From Sutterella wadsworthensis (GTDB lineage: Bacteria > Pseudomonadota > Gammaproteobacteria > Burkholderiales > Burkholderiaceae_F), in NCBI RefSeq assembly GCF_003315195.1, contig NZ_QNRV01000002.1, positions 1 through 64,000 of the forward strand: a stretch of DNA of 64,000 nt, given 5' to 3'. Both the position numbers and the translations under genes were made by a program. Within the stretch, counting starts at the first letter, position 1, and each line of letters begins with the position of its first letter. Shown here piece by piece: positions 26,307 to 36,353 of the stretch. The notes under the pieces are model-generated. The model saw only the letters and a list, made by a program, of their open reading frames with translations, had not been told where the DNA came from and ran no database searches.

Positions 26307-27266
26307 ATGAGAATTATTTTTGCCGGTACGCCAGACTTCGCCGCCGTCGCTCTTCAAGCGCTGGCCGATGCAGGACATGAAATCCCGCTCGTTCTAACTC
26401 AGCCCGATCGTCCGAGCGGCCGCGGCATGAAGCTTACGCCTTCACCCGTGAAGGTTCTGGCCCAGAAGCTGGGTATTGAAGTGGCCACTCCTTTTACGTT
26501 GAGCCTCAAAAAAGATCCGGATGGTGCAGCCGCTATGCATGCTCGGCTAAAGAGTCTCAACGCAGATCTTCTTGTAGTAGCCGCCTACGGTTTGATCCTC
26601 CCGCTGCCGGTACTCGATTGTGCAAAAGGCATCGGCAAATTCGGTGATATCAAAGCTCTCAATATTCATGCGAGTCTGCTCCCGCGCTGGCGCGGTGCTG
26701 CCCCTATTGCCCGGGCGATTGAAGCCGGTGACGCTGAAACTGGCGTTACGCTCATGAAGATGGAGCTTGGGCTGGATACAGGCCCAATGGTGGCAGAGGC
26801 ACGTACGCCAATCCTGGCCGAAGACACGACCGCAACACTTACTGAACGCCTTGCATCCATGGGTGCCAACCTCTTAGTTCAATCCCTGCAACATGCAAAT
26901 GAGCTTATTTGCACGCCGCAGCCTGACGAGGGTGTTCTCTACGCGGAAAAGCTGCTCAAAAGCGAAAAACGCATTCAATGGAGCGATTCCGCTGCAGTCA
27001 TTGCTCGAAGACTACGCGCTTTTACACCGTTCCCCGGACTCGAATTTCACCGAGGTGCTGATGTCGTCAAAGTCTGGTCAGCCACAGCCGAAGATGCCGA
27101 TACAGGTTTATCCGGCGAAGTGCTCTCGATTGAGCATGACCTTGTTGTCCGTTGCGGAGTTGGAGCTCTCCGTATTACAGAACTTCAGCGTCCAGGCAAA
27201 ACTCGAAGCTCAGCGCAGGCAGCCGTACAGGGACTGCACCTCCAAAAGGGTGAGGTGCTTCAATGA
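26307..27266 (+). CDS. fmt: Methionyl-tRNA formyltransferase
   Basis: Fmt puts a formyl group from 10-formyl-THF on initiator Met-tRNA. The 319-residue protein has the formyltransferase core (FAGTPDFAAVALQAL, then NIHASLLPRWRGAAPI and ETGVTLMKMELGLDTG) and the C-terminal tRNA-binding domain. Length is standard. The stop codon overlaps the rsmB start by 4 bases, so the two are translationally coupled. Confidence 0.97.
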   Translation: MRIIFAGTPDFAAVALQALADAGHEIPLVLTQPDRPSGRGMKLTPSPVKVLAQKLGIEVATPFTLSLKKDPDGAAAMHARLKSLNADLLVVAAYGLILPLPVLDCAKGIGKFGDIKALNIHASLLPRWRGAAPIARAIEAGDAETGVTLMKMELGLDTGPMVAEARTPILAEDTTATLTERLASMGANLLVQSLQHANELICTPQPDEGVLYAEKLLKSEKRIQWSDSAAVIARRLRAFTPFPGLEFHRGADVVKVWSATAEDADTGLSGEVLSIEHDLVVRCGVGALRITELQRPGKTRSSAQAAVQGLHLQKGEVLQ

Positions 27267-28633
27267 TGGATCAGGCCCCCAATAAACATACGACTGACAA
27301 AGCAGCAAACCGATTGCAACTCCCATTGCAGCAGCTTATTGAACTTGCTGCCGAGGTTCGGCGACGTATGCTTGAAGGCGTATCGCTCTCCTCTGCGCTC
27401 GAAACCGTTTCAATTGGATTGCCTGCACAAGCTCGTGCAGCGCTCCAATCGATTGTCTACGACGTGATTCGTCGTCGAGCATTCGCTAATGCTGCTGCGA
27501 CGGGTTTGCTTTCCAGTCCGCCACCGCCGCCAGTAATGGGGCTTCTTGAAATCGCTATAGCACTCGTCGTTGAAGGGCGCTACAGTGACTTCACCCTCGT
27601 CAATGAAACCGTCAATGCAGCACGCAACAACCGCCGAACCGTACGCTTTGCAGGGCTCATCAATGCCGTGCTGCGCCGATTTTTACGCGAACGAGAGCAA
27701 ATTTCGGCAGTTCTACAAAAAGACCTGGATGTTCGCTTCAACGCACCGCTTTGGTGGATACGCCGAATTAAAGAGTCCCACCCCTCCAATTGGGAAGAAA
27801 TCCTGCGCATTGGTACACTTCACGCACCAATGACACTTCGCGTTAATGCTCGTCGAATTACGCCGGCTGCATATCTAGAGGAACTTAAGGCCCGCGGTAT
27901 TCCTGCTTTACGTGTCGGACGCTCAGCCGTCATGCTCGAGTCACCTCTGCCCGTAAAAAATATTCCAGGATTTACTGAAGGCATCGTATCCGTACAGGAT
28001 GCCGGTACGCAGCTCGCTGCGGAAATTCTCGCTCCCCAAAAAAATGAGCAGATCCTTGACGCCTGTGCGGCGCCAGGAGGCAAAACAGCTCACTTATTAG
28101 AAAGTGCAGACTGCCATGTAACAGCTCTTGAAATCGACCCAAAACGTGCGGAACTTATTAAGTCAACACTTTTACGACTGGGGGTTGAAGCGACAGTCCG
28201 GGCAGCAGACGCAGCGATGGTGAGTGAATGGCATTCCGGACGCGAATTTGACGCCATCCTATTGGATGCTCCTTGTACGGCTAGCGGTATTGTGCGGCGG
28301 CAGCCAGATGTCCCTTGGTCTCGGCGCCCTGAGGATCCCGCGCGACTAGCTCGTGAACAAGCAAGACTGCTCAATGCTCTCTGGCCGTTAGTGAAAAAAG
28401 GGGGGAGGCTACTCTACTGCACCTGCTCTATCTTCCCGGAAGAAGGTCCCGATCAAATCCGTCGCTTCACCGCCAATCATGGCGACGCTCAACTTACTGC
28501 CTTCAAAGGTGCCCCAACAGGTATGATGAGTCTTGTCCCTGCCGATCATGTTCACGAATTGCCATTTAACCCAAACGCAGCTGAACCGCTCGTGCACGAC
28601 GGTTTTTTCTACGCCCTCCTAACAAAGCTCTAA
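27263..28633 (+). CDS. rsmB: 16S rRNA (cytosine967-C5)-methyltransferase
   Basis: RsmB makes m5C967 in 16S rRNA. The 456-residue protein has an N-terminal NusB-like RNA-binding domain (ARAALQSIVYDVIRRRAF) and a Rossmann methyltransferase domain. SAM binding is at DACAAPGGKTAHL and the catalytic cysteines sit in DAPCTASGIVRR and YCTCSIFPEEG. It overlaps fmt by ATGA and is followed 16 bases later by the DUF4390 gene, as in other betaproteobacteria. Confidence 0.95.
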   Translation: MMDQAPNKHTTDKAANRLQLPLQQLIELAAEVRRRMLEGVSLSSALETVSIGLPAQARAALQSIVYDVIRRRAFANAAATGLLSSPPPPPVMGLLEIAIALVVEGRYSDFTLVNETVNAARNNRRTVRFAGLINAVLRRFLREREQISAVLQKDLDVRFNAPLWWIRRIKESHPSNWEEILRIGTLHAPMTLRVNARRITPAAYLEELKARGIPALRVGRSAVMLESPLPVKNIPGFTEGIVSVQDAGTQLAAEILAPQKNEQILDACAAPGGKTAHLLESADCHVTALEIDPKRAELIKSTLLRLGVEATVRAADAAMVSEWHSGREFDAILLDAPCTASGIVRRQPDVPWSRRPEDPARLAREQARLLNALWPLVKKGGRLLYCTCSIFPEEGPDQIRRFTANHGDAQLTAFKGAPTGMMSLVPADHVHELPFNPNAAEPLVHDGFFYALLTKL

Positions 28634-28649
28634 AAAACGCTTTCATCTC

Positions 28650-29258
28650 ATGCTCCCTCGAAGCATCCTCTGTCACGCTGCCAAACTCGCGCCGATCGTT
28701 CTGACCTGCGCTCTGGCTGCCGACGTCGCATGGTGTGCCCGAGCGGAACTGATGGGCGCAAAAATTACCATAGACGAACCAGGCGAGCCGCCGGGTCTCT
28801 TTGTTGAAGCACATTACGAATTTGATCTTCCGACCCCTCTGATCAACGCGATGCATCGAGGCATTGCGCTTTACTTCGCCTATTCATTCGAACTAACGAA
28901 AAGTCGTTGGTACTGGCTTGATAAGGAAGTAGCTTCAAGCACCTTCACTATTCGTCTGGCTTTCAATCCTCTCACTCGCCGCTACGCAGTCTCCTATAGC
29001 GGTTATTCGCTCAATTTCGACAGCCTTGAAGAGGCGCTTCCCTATATTAAAAATATTCGCCGTTGGCGAGTGGCAGGAGCTGGCGATGCCAAACCAGGAA
29101 CAACCGCCGAACTGTGGTTTGGCCTCGATGTTGGGAAACTGCCTAAACCAATGCAAGTTACTAATCAAGACACTGATGACTGGAATGTCGTGAGCGACCC
29201 TGCCGAAATACCGATTCCAACCACGGTAATGAGCGCAGCTGCGGCTGCCGAGGAGTAA
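28650..29258 (+). CDS. DUF4390 domain protein, exported
   Basis: This 202-residue protein has an N-terminal signal sequence (hydrophobic stretch about residues 11-24) and the DUF4390 pattern: FVEAHYEFDLPTPLINAM, then RSFELTKSRWYWLDKE-like strands and NIRRWRVAGAG. The function of the family is not known. It lies between rsmB and the ntrY-like kinase in a conserved betaproteobacterial cluster, which suggests a link with the sensor kinase, but that is inference. Confidence 0.83.
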   Translation: MLPRSILCHAAKLAPIVLTCALAADVAWCARAELMGAKITIDEPGEPPGLFVEAHYEFDLPTPLINAMHRGIALYFAYSFELTKSRWYWLDKEVASSTFTIRLAFNPLTRRYAVSYSGYSLNFDSLEEALPYIKNIRRWRVAGAGDAKPGTTAELWFGLDVGKLPKPMQVTNQDTDDWNVVSDPAEIPIPTTVMSAAAAAEE

Positions 29259-29262
29259 AGCG

Positions 29263-31575
29263 ATGCCTGCTTGGCTGCGCGTCGTATTCTTCACTGCATT
29301 GGGATTGGCCGGTCTCTCGCTTTTCGTCCTGGCTGCGACCAGCTCCGATTCAAAGCTTTTTGAGCGTTGGTTCCCGGTTCTCCTTATCATCAATCAGGCG
29401 ATCGCTGCTGCGCTCTTTGTCGTTGTAAGCGCAATGGCATTCCGACTTATACAAAACGTTCGGAACCGCGTGTTTGGTGCCAAGATGACTGCACGACTCG
29501 CCCTAACCGTAGCAGGGATGGTCCTCATTCCATGTGCACTCATTTACTTTGTCTCTTCAGTCTTCATTTCACGTTCGATCGATTCCTGGTTTGACGTCCG
29601 CGTCGAAAAAGCGCTTGATTCTGGCGTCACAATCACCCGCGGCATTCTCACGGAGCAACAACAGCAGATTGAAGTTCAGGCACAGCACATGGCCAGCTTG
29701 CTGACCAACACACCTGTCTCAATGATTCTCCCTGAACTACTGAAGCAACTTGAAAATCGCCCTAACCAGGAAGCTTTGGTCTTTTTATCGAACGGCACAG
29801 CTGTGGCTGCCGCAGGAAGTCGCATCAACGTTCTGATGCCTGATATGCCGACCGCTGCACAGCTTCAGACCGTTAAAAACACAGGCATCTACAGCGTAAT
29901 TGACGGCGATGCTTTCGAAAATTACGACGCGTTGCGTGAAGGTAAACTCTCCATCCGCGTGATTGTTCCGATTACCAACGATCCATCACAAGGATTACCT
30001 CAGTCAACCCTAGGACTCACTGGCGCAGCAAATGCTTCAAATGCCGCAGCCCTCAATCGTCAGCAGCTCTATTTGCAGCTCATTCAACCTGTAGCTGCCG
30101 ATACAGCAAAAAACGCCGCCATGCTTGTGGCTGGTTACCGTGACTATCAAACACTTATTCTTTCGCGCCAATCACTCCAAAGCATTTACGCAAGTACTCT
30201 ACTGCTTGTCCTTCTGCTCGGAGCCCTTGGGGCATTAGCCTCTGCGCTTTCATTTGCACGCCGTACTGTCTCACCTGTGCAGCAACTTGAGCAAGGCACA
30301 CGACGTTTGGCTGACGGCAACTTTCAGCCTATTAGGGAATTCCCCGGCAGCAATGAAATCAATGTGCTTACTCAATCCTTTAACCAGATGATCCGAGAAG
30401 TGTCTGCTTCCCGACGAGCGATTGATGAACAACGCCGGCGAGCCGAACAAGTCCAGGCATACCTGGAGCGAGTCTTAGCCAACATTTCTTCCGGCGTAGT
30501 GGTGCTTGATCGCTCCGAGCAGATTGTCACGGCAAACGTCGCCGCTAGAGCCATCCTTGGTGAAGAAGTTTGTCGGAGAGGTAAGCCCTTCAGTAGCGTC
30601 AATGCTGATCTGGCACAGGCTGTGCGCAACTGTCAGCTTTCGCTTTCACTCGGCCCTGATGCCACAACAGCTAACTTAGAGTATGACCTTGCTCGCCCAA
30701 CAGGAGATATCCCATTGTTCCTGAAGCTTTCGAAAATGCCTTTGGGAAACGGACTGTTCGGACTCGTGATCGTATTTGATGATGTTACGAAATTGATAGA
30801 AGCTCAGCGCGCCACTGCCTGGGGCGAAGTAGCACGCCGGTTGGCTCATGAAATCAAAAACCCCCTCACGCCGATTCAACTTGCGGCAGAACGGCTGGAG
30901 CTCCGCCTTGGCCCCAAACTGAGCAACGATGATGCGCTAATTCTTCATCGCGCAATCAGTACCATCAGTACTCAGGTTGACGCCTTGAAACAAATGGTGA
31001 ATGACTTCCGCGAATACGCGAAACTCCCGCAGGCTAAATTGTCTGCGTTGGATCTCAACAATTTCCTCTCCGAAATTGCACAGCTTTACCAAGAGGCGGG
31101 AACATCCATCAAACTTGACTTTGAAAAGAACATTCCTCTTATTGAAGGCGATCCTGCGCAGCTACGACAAGTCCTGCATAATCTGATTAAGAACAGTATT
31201 GACGCAGCCGAAGGGGAAGACCCTGGTATCGTCATACAAACGCGCCATATTGTGACGGACAGCGGCATGAATGCCGTTCAGCTTCATCTGCATGACAATG
31301 GTGTTGGTTTCAGCGAAAATATTCTCAATCGCGCTTTCGAGCCCTACATAACGACTAAGCCCACGGGCACAGGTCTGGGGTTACCGATGGTCAAGAAAAT
31401 TCTCGATGAACACCGCGCCGTCATCCGACTCTCCAATCGGACAGATTCGAGCGGCTCCCTCGTCTATGGCGCACAAGTTGACATTCTCTTCGAGCACCTT
31501 GCAGCTGTCGGCCGCAAGGATCATTCCTCGCAGATTTCCAATTACGACGAGCAGCATCGCGCATCAGAAAAATGA
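29263..31575 (+). CDS. ntrY: NtrY-like sensor histidine kinase
   Basis: This 770-residue membrane kinase has several N-terminal membrane segments, a sensory region, a late membrane segment (TLLLVLLLGALGALASALSF) and a HAMP domain (RRTVSPVQQL). A PAS-like region (ANISSGVVVLDRSEQ) comes next. The kinase core has H529 in LAHEIKNPLT, NSIDAA, DNGVGFS and GTGLGLPM. Relatives sense nitrogen or redox state. GAGGAG precedes the start. It overlaps the regulator gene by 4 bases. Confidence 0.9.
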   Translation: MPAWLRVVFFTALGLAGLSLFVLAATSSDSKLFERWFPVLLIINQAIAAALFVVVSAMAFRLIQNVRNRVFGAKMTARLALTVAGMVLIPCALIYFVSSVFISRSIDSWFDVRVEKALDSGVTITRGILTEQQQQIEVQAQHMASLLTNTPVSMILPELLKQLENRPNQEALVFLSNGTAVAAAGSRINVLMPDMPTAAQLQTVKNTGIYSVIDGDAFENYDALREGKLSIRVIVPITNDPSQGLPQSTLGLTGAANASNAAALNRQQLYLQLIQPVAADTAKNAAMLVAGYRDYQTLILSRQSLQSIYASTLLLVLLLGALGALASALSFARRTVSPVQQLEQGTRRLADGNFQPIREFPGSNEINVLTQSFNQMIREVSASRRAIDEQRRRAEQVQAYLERVLANISSGVVVLDRSEQIVTANVAARAILGEEVCRRGKPFSSVNADLAQAVRNCQLSLSLGPDATTANLEYDLARPTGDIPLFLKLSKMPLGNGLFGLVIVFDDVTKLIEAQRATAWGEVARRLAHEIKNPLTPIQLAAERLELRLGPKLSNDDALILHRAISTISTQVDALKQMVNDFREYAKLPQAKLSALDLNNFLSEIAQLYQEAGTSIKLDFEKNIPLIEGDPAQLRQVLHNLIKNSIDAAEGEDPGIVIQTRHIVTDSGMNAVQLHLHDNGVGFSENILNRAFEPYITTKPTGTGLGLPMVKKILDEHRAVIRLSNRTDSSGSLVYGAQVDILFEHLAAVGRKDHSSQISNYDEQHRASEK

Positions 31576-32432
31576 CAGATATCCTCATCGTCGACGACGA
31601 ACTCGGCATACGCAACATCCTGTCGGAAATTCTGGGTGAACAGGGCTACCGTGTTGCAACGGCGGCTAATGTCGCCGAAGCCAAAAAAGCTGTAACCGGA
31701 CGGCATTACGATCTCATACTCCTCGATATCTGGATGCCAGACGGAGATGGTTTAACACTTCTACGGGAGTGGAAATATTCCGGAGCACTTACGTTTCCTG
31801 TCATTGTCATGTCGGGGCACGGTTCACTCGATCACGCCAAACGTGCAATAGAGGATGGCGCCATCGACTTTATCGAAAAACCTATTTCTCTGAAGCTGCT
31901 TCTCAGTGGAATCAAGAATGGTTTAGCTAAATGGAGTGATCGCCAGAAGCAGCTCGACGAAGATCGAACTCGCGATAGACGCATGCGCCGTCGCGCAAAT
32001 AACAGCGGTCCTCGCCCAGCATTGCCGGCTTTCGATATTAAGGAATATGGTCTCACTATTGATTTCAACAGACCATTTCGCGACATGCTCTACGATTTTG
32101 AGCGTGCCTATTTCCGCACCGTGCTCAAACATCTCAATCACTCTATGGCTGACCTTGCACGACATGCAGGGATGGAACGTACTCATCTCTACCGCAAGAT
32201 CCGTATGCTCGGTCTCGACGTTGAAGCCATGCGTGAGGAGGCACGTCAGGCACCATACAATACGCCAGCCGTAGCTAAACCCAACAGCTCTGCCCTTTCG
32301 AATTTTGAAGAAACAAAACCTAAAGAGCGGCCGCTTGCTCCGGAAAATGCTGTGGTGTGTCTGGATATGACAAACTCCATTGAATTTCCTACCGGTTCAA
32401 CACTTGACAACTTACGGTCGCCAGTCAAATAG
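31572..32432 (+). CDS. Shortened NtrX-like response regulator (receiver plus Fis-type helix-turn-helix, no AAA+)
   Basis: The 286-residue partner of the kinase has a receiver domain with acidic pocket D8-D9, phosphorylation site D52 and lysine K103. A basic linker follows (RRMRRRANN), then a Fis-type DNA-binding helix-turn-helix (residues about 160-220) with NHSMADLARHAGMERTHLYRK. Normal NtrX has an AAA+ sigma-54-interaction domain of about 240 residues between them (Walker A, GAFTGA), and none is present. A tail of about 65 residues ends the protein. The reading frame is intact, so this is a real domain arrangement, not a frameshift. Confidence 0.85.
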   Translation: MTDILIVDDELGIRNILSEILGEQGYRVATAANVAEAKKAVTGRHYDLILLDIWMPDGDGLTLLREWKYSGALTFPVIVMSGHGSLDHAKRAIEDGAIDFIEKPISLKLLLSGIKNGLAKWSDRQKQLDEDRTRDRRMRRRANNSGPRPALPAFDIKEYGLTIDFNRPFRDMLYDFERAYFRTVLKHLNHSMADLARHAGMERTHLYRKIRMLGLDVEAMREEARQAPYNTPAVAKPNSSALSNFEETKPKERPLAPENAVVCLDMTNSIEFPTGSTLDNLRSPVK

Positions 32433-32447
32433 GCAGACTTCAAGTTC

Positions 32448-33863
32448 ATGAAGATACTGATCATCGGAGCGGGACGAATTGGCACATCCGTCGCCGAAAG
32501 CCTCGTCTCCGAAGACAATGACATTACGGTCATTGATAAAAATCCCGAAAGCATCTCGCTGCTTCAGGCTCGCTTTGACCTGCGAGGCATCGTAGGCAAT
32601 GCGCTGAGCCCGGCGCTTCTGACTGAAGCATCTGCCAACGATACCGATCTTCTCATCGCCGTCACCTCCAGCGATGAGACCAACCTTGCCACAACACTTT
32701 TGGCCGACAAGCTCTTCAATATTCCAACTCGTATTGCACGAGTGAGAAACGAAGAGCTTCGAAGCTATCCTCGCATCTTAAAAGAGGAAGGTTTCTCAGC
32801 CACTACAATTATTTGGCCTGAACAAGCTCTTACCCGATACCTCGTTAAACTAATCAACATTCCGGAAGCGCTTCAGGTACAAGAATTTGCAGAAGGGCGA
32901 GTCAGTCTTGTAGTAGTCCGTGCCGAGGCCGGCGGTCCTATGGTTGGCGGTCCCGTTGGCGAATTGAATGCCCACATCCCTAATGCCTGCGCTCGCATCG
33001 CTGCCTTATTCCGACGCAATCAATGTCTTAGCATCACGGGAAACACCTTAATCGAAGCAGGCGATGAAGTCACTTTTGTCGCCGATGCTCGTCATGCACG
33101 GCTCGTCACCACACAACTCAAACGCCGGGCTAAGGCGGCTCGCAACGTCATCATTGCCGGCAATGCTGAATTAAGCCTTGGCATTGTCAATGCACTCTAC
33201 GAAGCGGATGAAGACGAAAGCGTTGCCATTCCCTCCGCTATTCGTGTCATAGAAGCCGATCGCCGTGAAGCTCGAAAACTCGCTCTGGCTCTTGAATCTC
33301 GAGCGATCGTCTTGAGCGGAGATTTTGATGATGAAGATACCCTCCTATCGGCCGGTATGGAGAACTGTGACCTTTTCATCGCACTCTCGGACGACGATGA
33401 AAACAACATTCTTTCAACACTTCTTGCAAAAAAACTGGGCGCAAAACGAACCATTGCACTCGTCAATCGCCGCATATACGGCGAACTGATTGAAGGCTCA
33501 CGTATTGACGTCACGGTATCTCAGACCCAGGCAGCACTCGACGAAATCATCCGCTATGTTCGCCACGGCGATGTAACCGCTGCCTGCACGCTTCGTCATG
33601 GCGCAGCTGAGGCGTTGGAAATTGCTGCTCATGGAACGACAAAAAGCTCCAAAGTAGTCGGTCGCCGCATTCACGACGTACCGCTGCCTGCCGGATGCAG
33701 TGTTGCCGCATTGATTCGCGGTGAAGGTGAGCATGCTGAAGTATTGATGGCGCAGTTCGACCTTGTTGTAGAGGCTGAAGATCGACTCATCATCTTTGTC
33801 CCGAACAGGCGTCTAATTCCGAAAATTGAAGCACTCTTTGCCGTTGATGTGGGGTTCTTCTAG
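32448..33863 (+). CDS. trkA: Trk potassium uptake protein TrkA
   Basis: TrkA is the cytoplasmic NAD(H)-binding regulator of the Trk potassium channel. The 471-residue protein has two copies of the RCK_N/RCK_C pair. The first nucleotide site is IIGAGRIGTSVAESL with the acidic end of strand 2 (TVIDKNPE); the second starts IIAGNAELSLGIV. It is followed 11 bases later by trkH, and the two probably form one operon with ntrYX. Confidence 0.95.
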   Translation: MKILIIGAGRIGTSVAESLVSEDNDITVIDKNPESISLLQARFDLRGIVGNALSPALLTEASANDTDLLIAVTSSDETNLATTLLADKLFNIPTRIARVRNEELRSYPRILKEEGFSATTIIWPEQALTRYLVKLINIPEALQVQEFAEGRVSLVVVRAEAGGPMVGGPVGELNAHIPNACARIAALFRRNQCLSITGNTLIEAGDEVTFVADARHARLVTTQLKRRAKAARNVIIAGNAELSLGIVNALYEADEDESVAIPSAIRVIEADRREARKLALALESRAIVLSGDFDDEDTLLSAGMENCDLFIALSDDDENNILSTLLAKKLGAKRTIALVNRRIYGELIEGSRIDVTVSQTQAALDEIIRYVRHGDVTAACTLRHGAAEALEIAAHGTTKSSKVVGRRIHDVPLPAGCSVAALIRGEGEHAEVLMAQFDLVVEAEDRLIIFVPNRRLIPKIEALFAVDVGFF

Positions 33864-33874
33864 AGCCAGACGCA

Positions 33875-35338
33875 ATGTTCAGATATCTCCTTTTTCCCGT
33901 TCTTAACGCTTTAGGATCTGTGCTCGCAGCTTTTGCCGCACTGATGCTCGTACCGGCCCTCTACAGCTGGGCAGAAGGCGATGGGGCAGTTTGGGATTTT
34001 CTTTACTCCGTCGGAATCACCTTTGCCGCAGGAACGATTCTTTTTTTCACTTGTCTTCCTTTTCGACGAGAATTGACCGCGCGCCATGGCTTTTTACTCG
34101 TAACGCTCTCCTGGACACTCACCAGCGCTTTTGCGACGATTCCACTGCTTTTAAATCAACCTCAATACAACTTCTCTGAACTCTATTTTGAGACGGTTTC
34201 CTGCATTACAACGACAGGCAGCACCGTCATAACAGGTCTCGACTCACTTCCTCCTTCCATCAATGGCTGGCGGTGTTTCCTTTCATGGGTAGGTGGCATG
34301 GGGCTTATCGTTTTCTCAGTTGCCATTCTGCCGCTCTTAGGGATCGGCGGTGCACAGCTTATGAAGGCGGAAACCTCTGGCCCAATGAAGGAGACACGAC
34401 TCACTCCTCGTGTTGCAGAAACTGCTCGAGCGCTCTATATCATCTATCTTGGAATTTCCGCGATATGCGTCATTGCCTATCATCTGGCCGGTATGAACTG
34501 GCGCGATGCGGTGATGCATATGATGACAACAGTGAGTCTCTCAGGCATTGCTACACACGATGCTAGCTTTGCATTTTTTAAAAGTGCGGAAGTTGAGACT
34601 GTTGCCATCTTTTTCATGTTGATCTGCAGTCTCAACTTCGCCTTGCACTTTGTCGCTTGGCGGCGTAAAAGCCTGCTGGCCTACTGGCGTAGTACAGAGG
34701 CACGCTGCTGCTTAGCAGCGTTCCTAATGCTTGCTGCCGGCACGGCTTTTGCGCTTTATTACACCGGCGCTTATCCAGAACCATTGGAAGCATTTCGCAC
34801 AGCATTCTTTGCCGTAGCGAGCACTGCTTCAACAACGGGGTATGCCTCCGCTGATTGGTCTAATTGGCCTTACGGCATCCCCTTTATTCTGCTGTTGTCG
34901 TCGGCCGTAGTGTCGTGCGCTGGCTCCACAGGGGGTGGCCTCAAGATGCTACGAGTCGCGATCATTTTCAGTCAGCTTCGACATGAATTTACAAGGCTTC
35001 TTTATCCAAATGCTGTTACGCCAGTCACTATAGATGCCGCAGAGATTCCTAACAAAATCGTCTTTTCTGTCCTTTCCTATGCCTTCATCTGGCTGTTGTC
35101 TGCACTGACAGGTGTATTACTGCTGCTTGGCAGCGGTATGTCCCCACTTGAGTCCTTCTCGGCTGCAGTCGCATCCATTACCAATCTTGGGCCAGGCCTG
35201 GGCTCTGTCGGACCGGCAGGCAACTATCAAGCACTTTCAGATCTGCAGCTCAACATTCTTTCGAGCCTCATGTTAATCGGACGACTTGAGCTCTTCACTG
35301 TCTTTGTTCTGTTCTCGCGTGCATTCTGGAAACCCTGA
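33875..35338 (+). CDS. trkH: Trk potassium channel subunit TrkH
   Basis: This 487-residue inner-membrane protein forms the K+ pore controlled by TrkA. Four selectivity-filter-like loops are visible: SCITTTGSTVITG, TVSLSGIATHDAS, STASTTGYASAD and SITNLGPGLGSVG. Hydrophobic segments fill the rest. The length is normal. The gene ends the cluster starting at fmt. Confidence 0.95.
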   Translation: MFRYLLFPVLNALGSVLAAFAALMLVPALYSWAEGDGAVWDFLYSVGITFAAGTILFFTCLPFRRELTARHGFLLVTLSWTLTSAFATIPLLLNQPQYNFSELYFETVSCITTTGSTVITGLDSLPPSINGWRCFLSWVGGMGLIVFSVAILPLLGIGGAQLMKAETSGPMKETRLTPRVAETARALYIIYLGISAICVIAYHLAGMNWRDAVMHMMTTVSLSGIATHDASFAFFKSAEVETVAIFFMLICSLNFALHFVAWRRKSLLAYWRSTEARCCLAAFLMLAAGTAFALYYTGAYPEPLEAFRTAFFAVASTASTTGYASADWSNWPYGIPFILLLSSAVVSCAGSTGGGLKMLRVAIIFSQLRHEFTRLLYPNAVTPVTIDAAEIPNKIVFSVLSYAFIWLLSALTGVLLLLGSGMSPLESFSAAVASITNLGPGLGSVGPAGNYQALSDLQLNILSSLMLIGRLELFTVFVLFSRAFWKP

Positions 35339-35404
35339 TTTTCCGGAACGATGCAAAAATTGGCTATAGCGTTTCAGTTTTGTGAACTGCGGACGCTGAG
35401 CTCT

Positions 35405-35794
35405 TTAGAGCGGTCCCCACATTACAGCTTTCTGATGTTTGATCGCTCGTCGGATCATGTCCTGTAACGGAGCTATCCGTTGGTAAAGGCGGACCGAGTT
35501 TTCATGATGCTTGGTTTTGTCAGTTTGTTCTTTTTCAGCCTCAAGCGCCCGAAGCTCAGCATCGTAAGATCCTGTACGAAGCCGTTTTTCACGTTCAATT
35601 TCAATTTCCTGCTCAAGTTTTCTGTCTGCCGCAGCGGCTGCATCAAGCTTAGCGAGAATACTCGGCAAATCCTCTGCTGCGAAAGCGCCATGCTCGTGGA
35701 AGGGTTCTCCCAAAGCCTCAAAAATACGCTCTGCCGTTTCCTTGAATGTAATGAACGGGCCTGTTGCAATGCAGCTGAATTGAATCAGAGCCAT
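35405..35794 (-). CDS. DUF1840 domain protein
   Basis: This 129-residue protein matches the small DUF1840 family of betaproteobacteria: an opening that includes FITFKETAERIFEALGEP, a LPSILAKLDAAAAADR helix and an end VMWGPL. An acidic and basic alpha-helical middle (EQEIEIEREKRLR) is probably coiled coil. No function is known. GGAG lies about 10 bases before the start. It converges on trkH. Confidence 0.78.
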   Translation of the reverse strand: MALIQFSCIATGPFITFKETAERIFEALGEPFHEHGAFAAEDLPSILAKLDAAAAADRKLEQEIEIEREKRLRTGSYDAELRALEAEKEQTDKTKHHENSVRLYQRIAPLQDMIRRAIKHQKAVMWGPL

Positions 35795-35927
35795 CTGTCG
35801 CCTACTCCAGTAAACAAAATGTTATATAGACAAATTCATGAGAGATAAATTTATCTACATAAGCTAAAAATCTCGAACTGCTAAAATTCCAGCTCCCCCT
35901 ATTTATTGTAGTTTGGAGCCAGAGATC

Positions 35928-36353
35928 GTGACTGTCGGCATATGCATCATTGCCCATGCACCGCTCGCGTCCGCGCTAAAGACCTGTGCCATGCATATTT
36001 ACAGCATGACGGGCGACACGGTCGCCGAACGCATCGAGGCATACGACGTTCCCAGTACCGTCGACACGGAAGCTGGACTCATCGAGGTACAGCAACGCAC
36101 ACGCCGTCTGCTTGAAGAGTCTCACGAAGGTGTCCTTGTCTTCACCGACATTCTCGGTGCCACACCGGCAAACATTGCTCATCGGCTGCTCGACGATCCG
36201 CGCATCTGCGTCATTAGCGGAGCGAATCTACCCGCCATCATTGCTGCATTGAATGCCCCTGCCGACGCCCCCGTCTCTCAAGTGATGACTCTTGCCGAAG
36301 CAGCTGCTAGAGCAGGCTTAAGTTCTCAATCGGGACGATCCGACAATGCTTGA
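35928..36353 (+). CDS. PTS mannose/fructose-type EIIA domain protein
   Basis: This 141-residue protein is a free-standing EIIA of the mannose superfamily. The phosphorylated histidine is H10 in GICIIAHAPLASAL, and DILGATPANIA follows. It would receive phosphate from HPr. The start is GTG 35928, with GGAG upstream; a TTG at 35913 lies over that ribosome site and is rejected. No PTS permease (EIIB, EIIC) is near, so it probably has a regulatory role as in other betaproteobacteria. It overlaps ptsH by 8 bases. Confidence 0.87.
   Translation: MTVGICIIAHAPLASALKTCAMHIYSMTGDTVAERIEAYDVPSTVDTEAGLIEVQQRTRRLLEESHEGVLVFTDILGATPANIAHRLLDDPRICVISGANLPAIIAALNAPADAPVSQVMTLAEAAARAGLSSQSGRSDNA

Noticed and set aside
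35368-35397. Interrupted hairpin between trkH and the DUF1840 gene
   Set aside because: Stem AGCGT/ACGCT with inner CAGTT/AACTG but mismatches and no T-run; too weak for a terminator.
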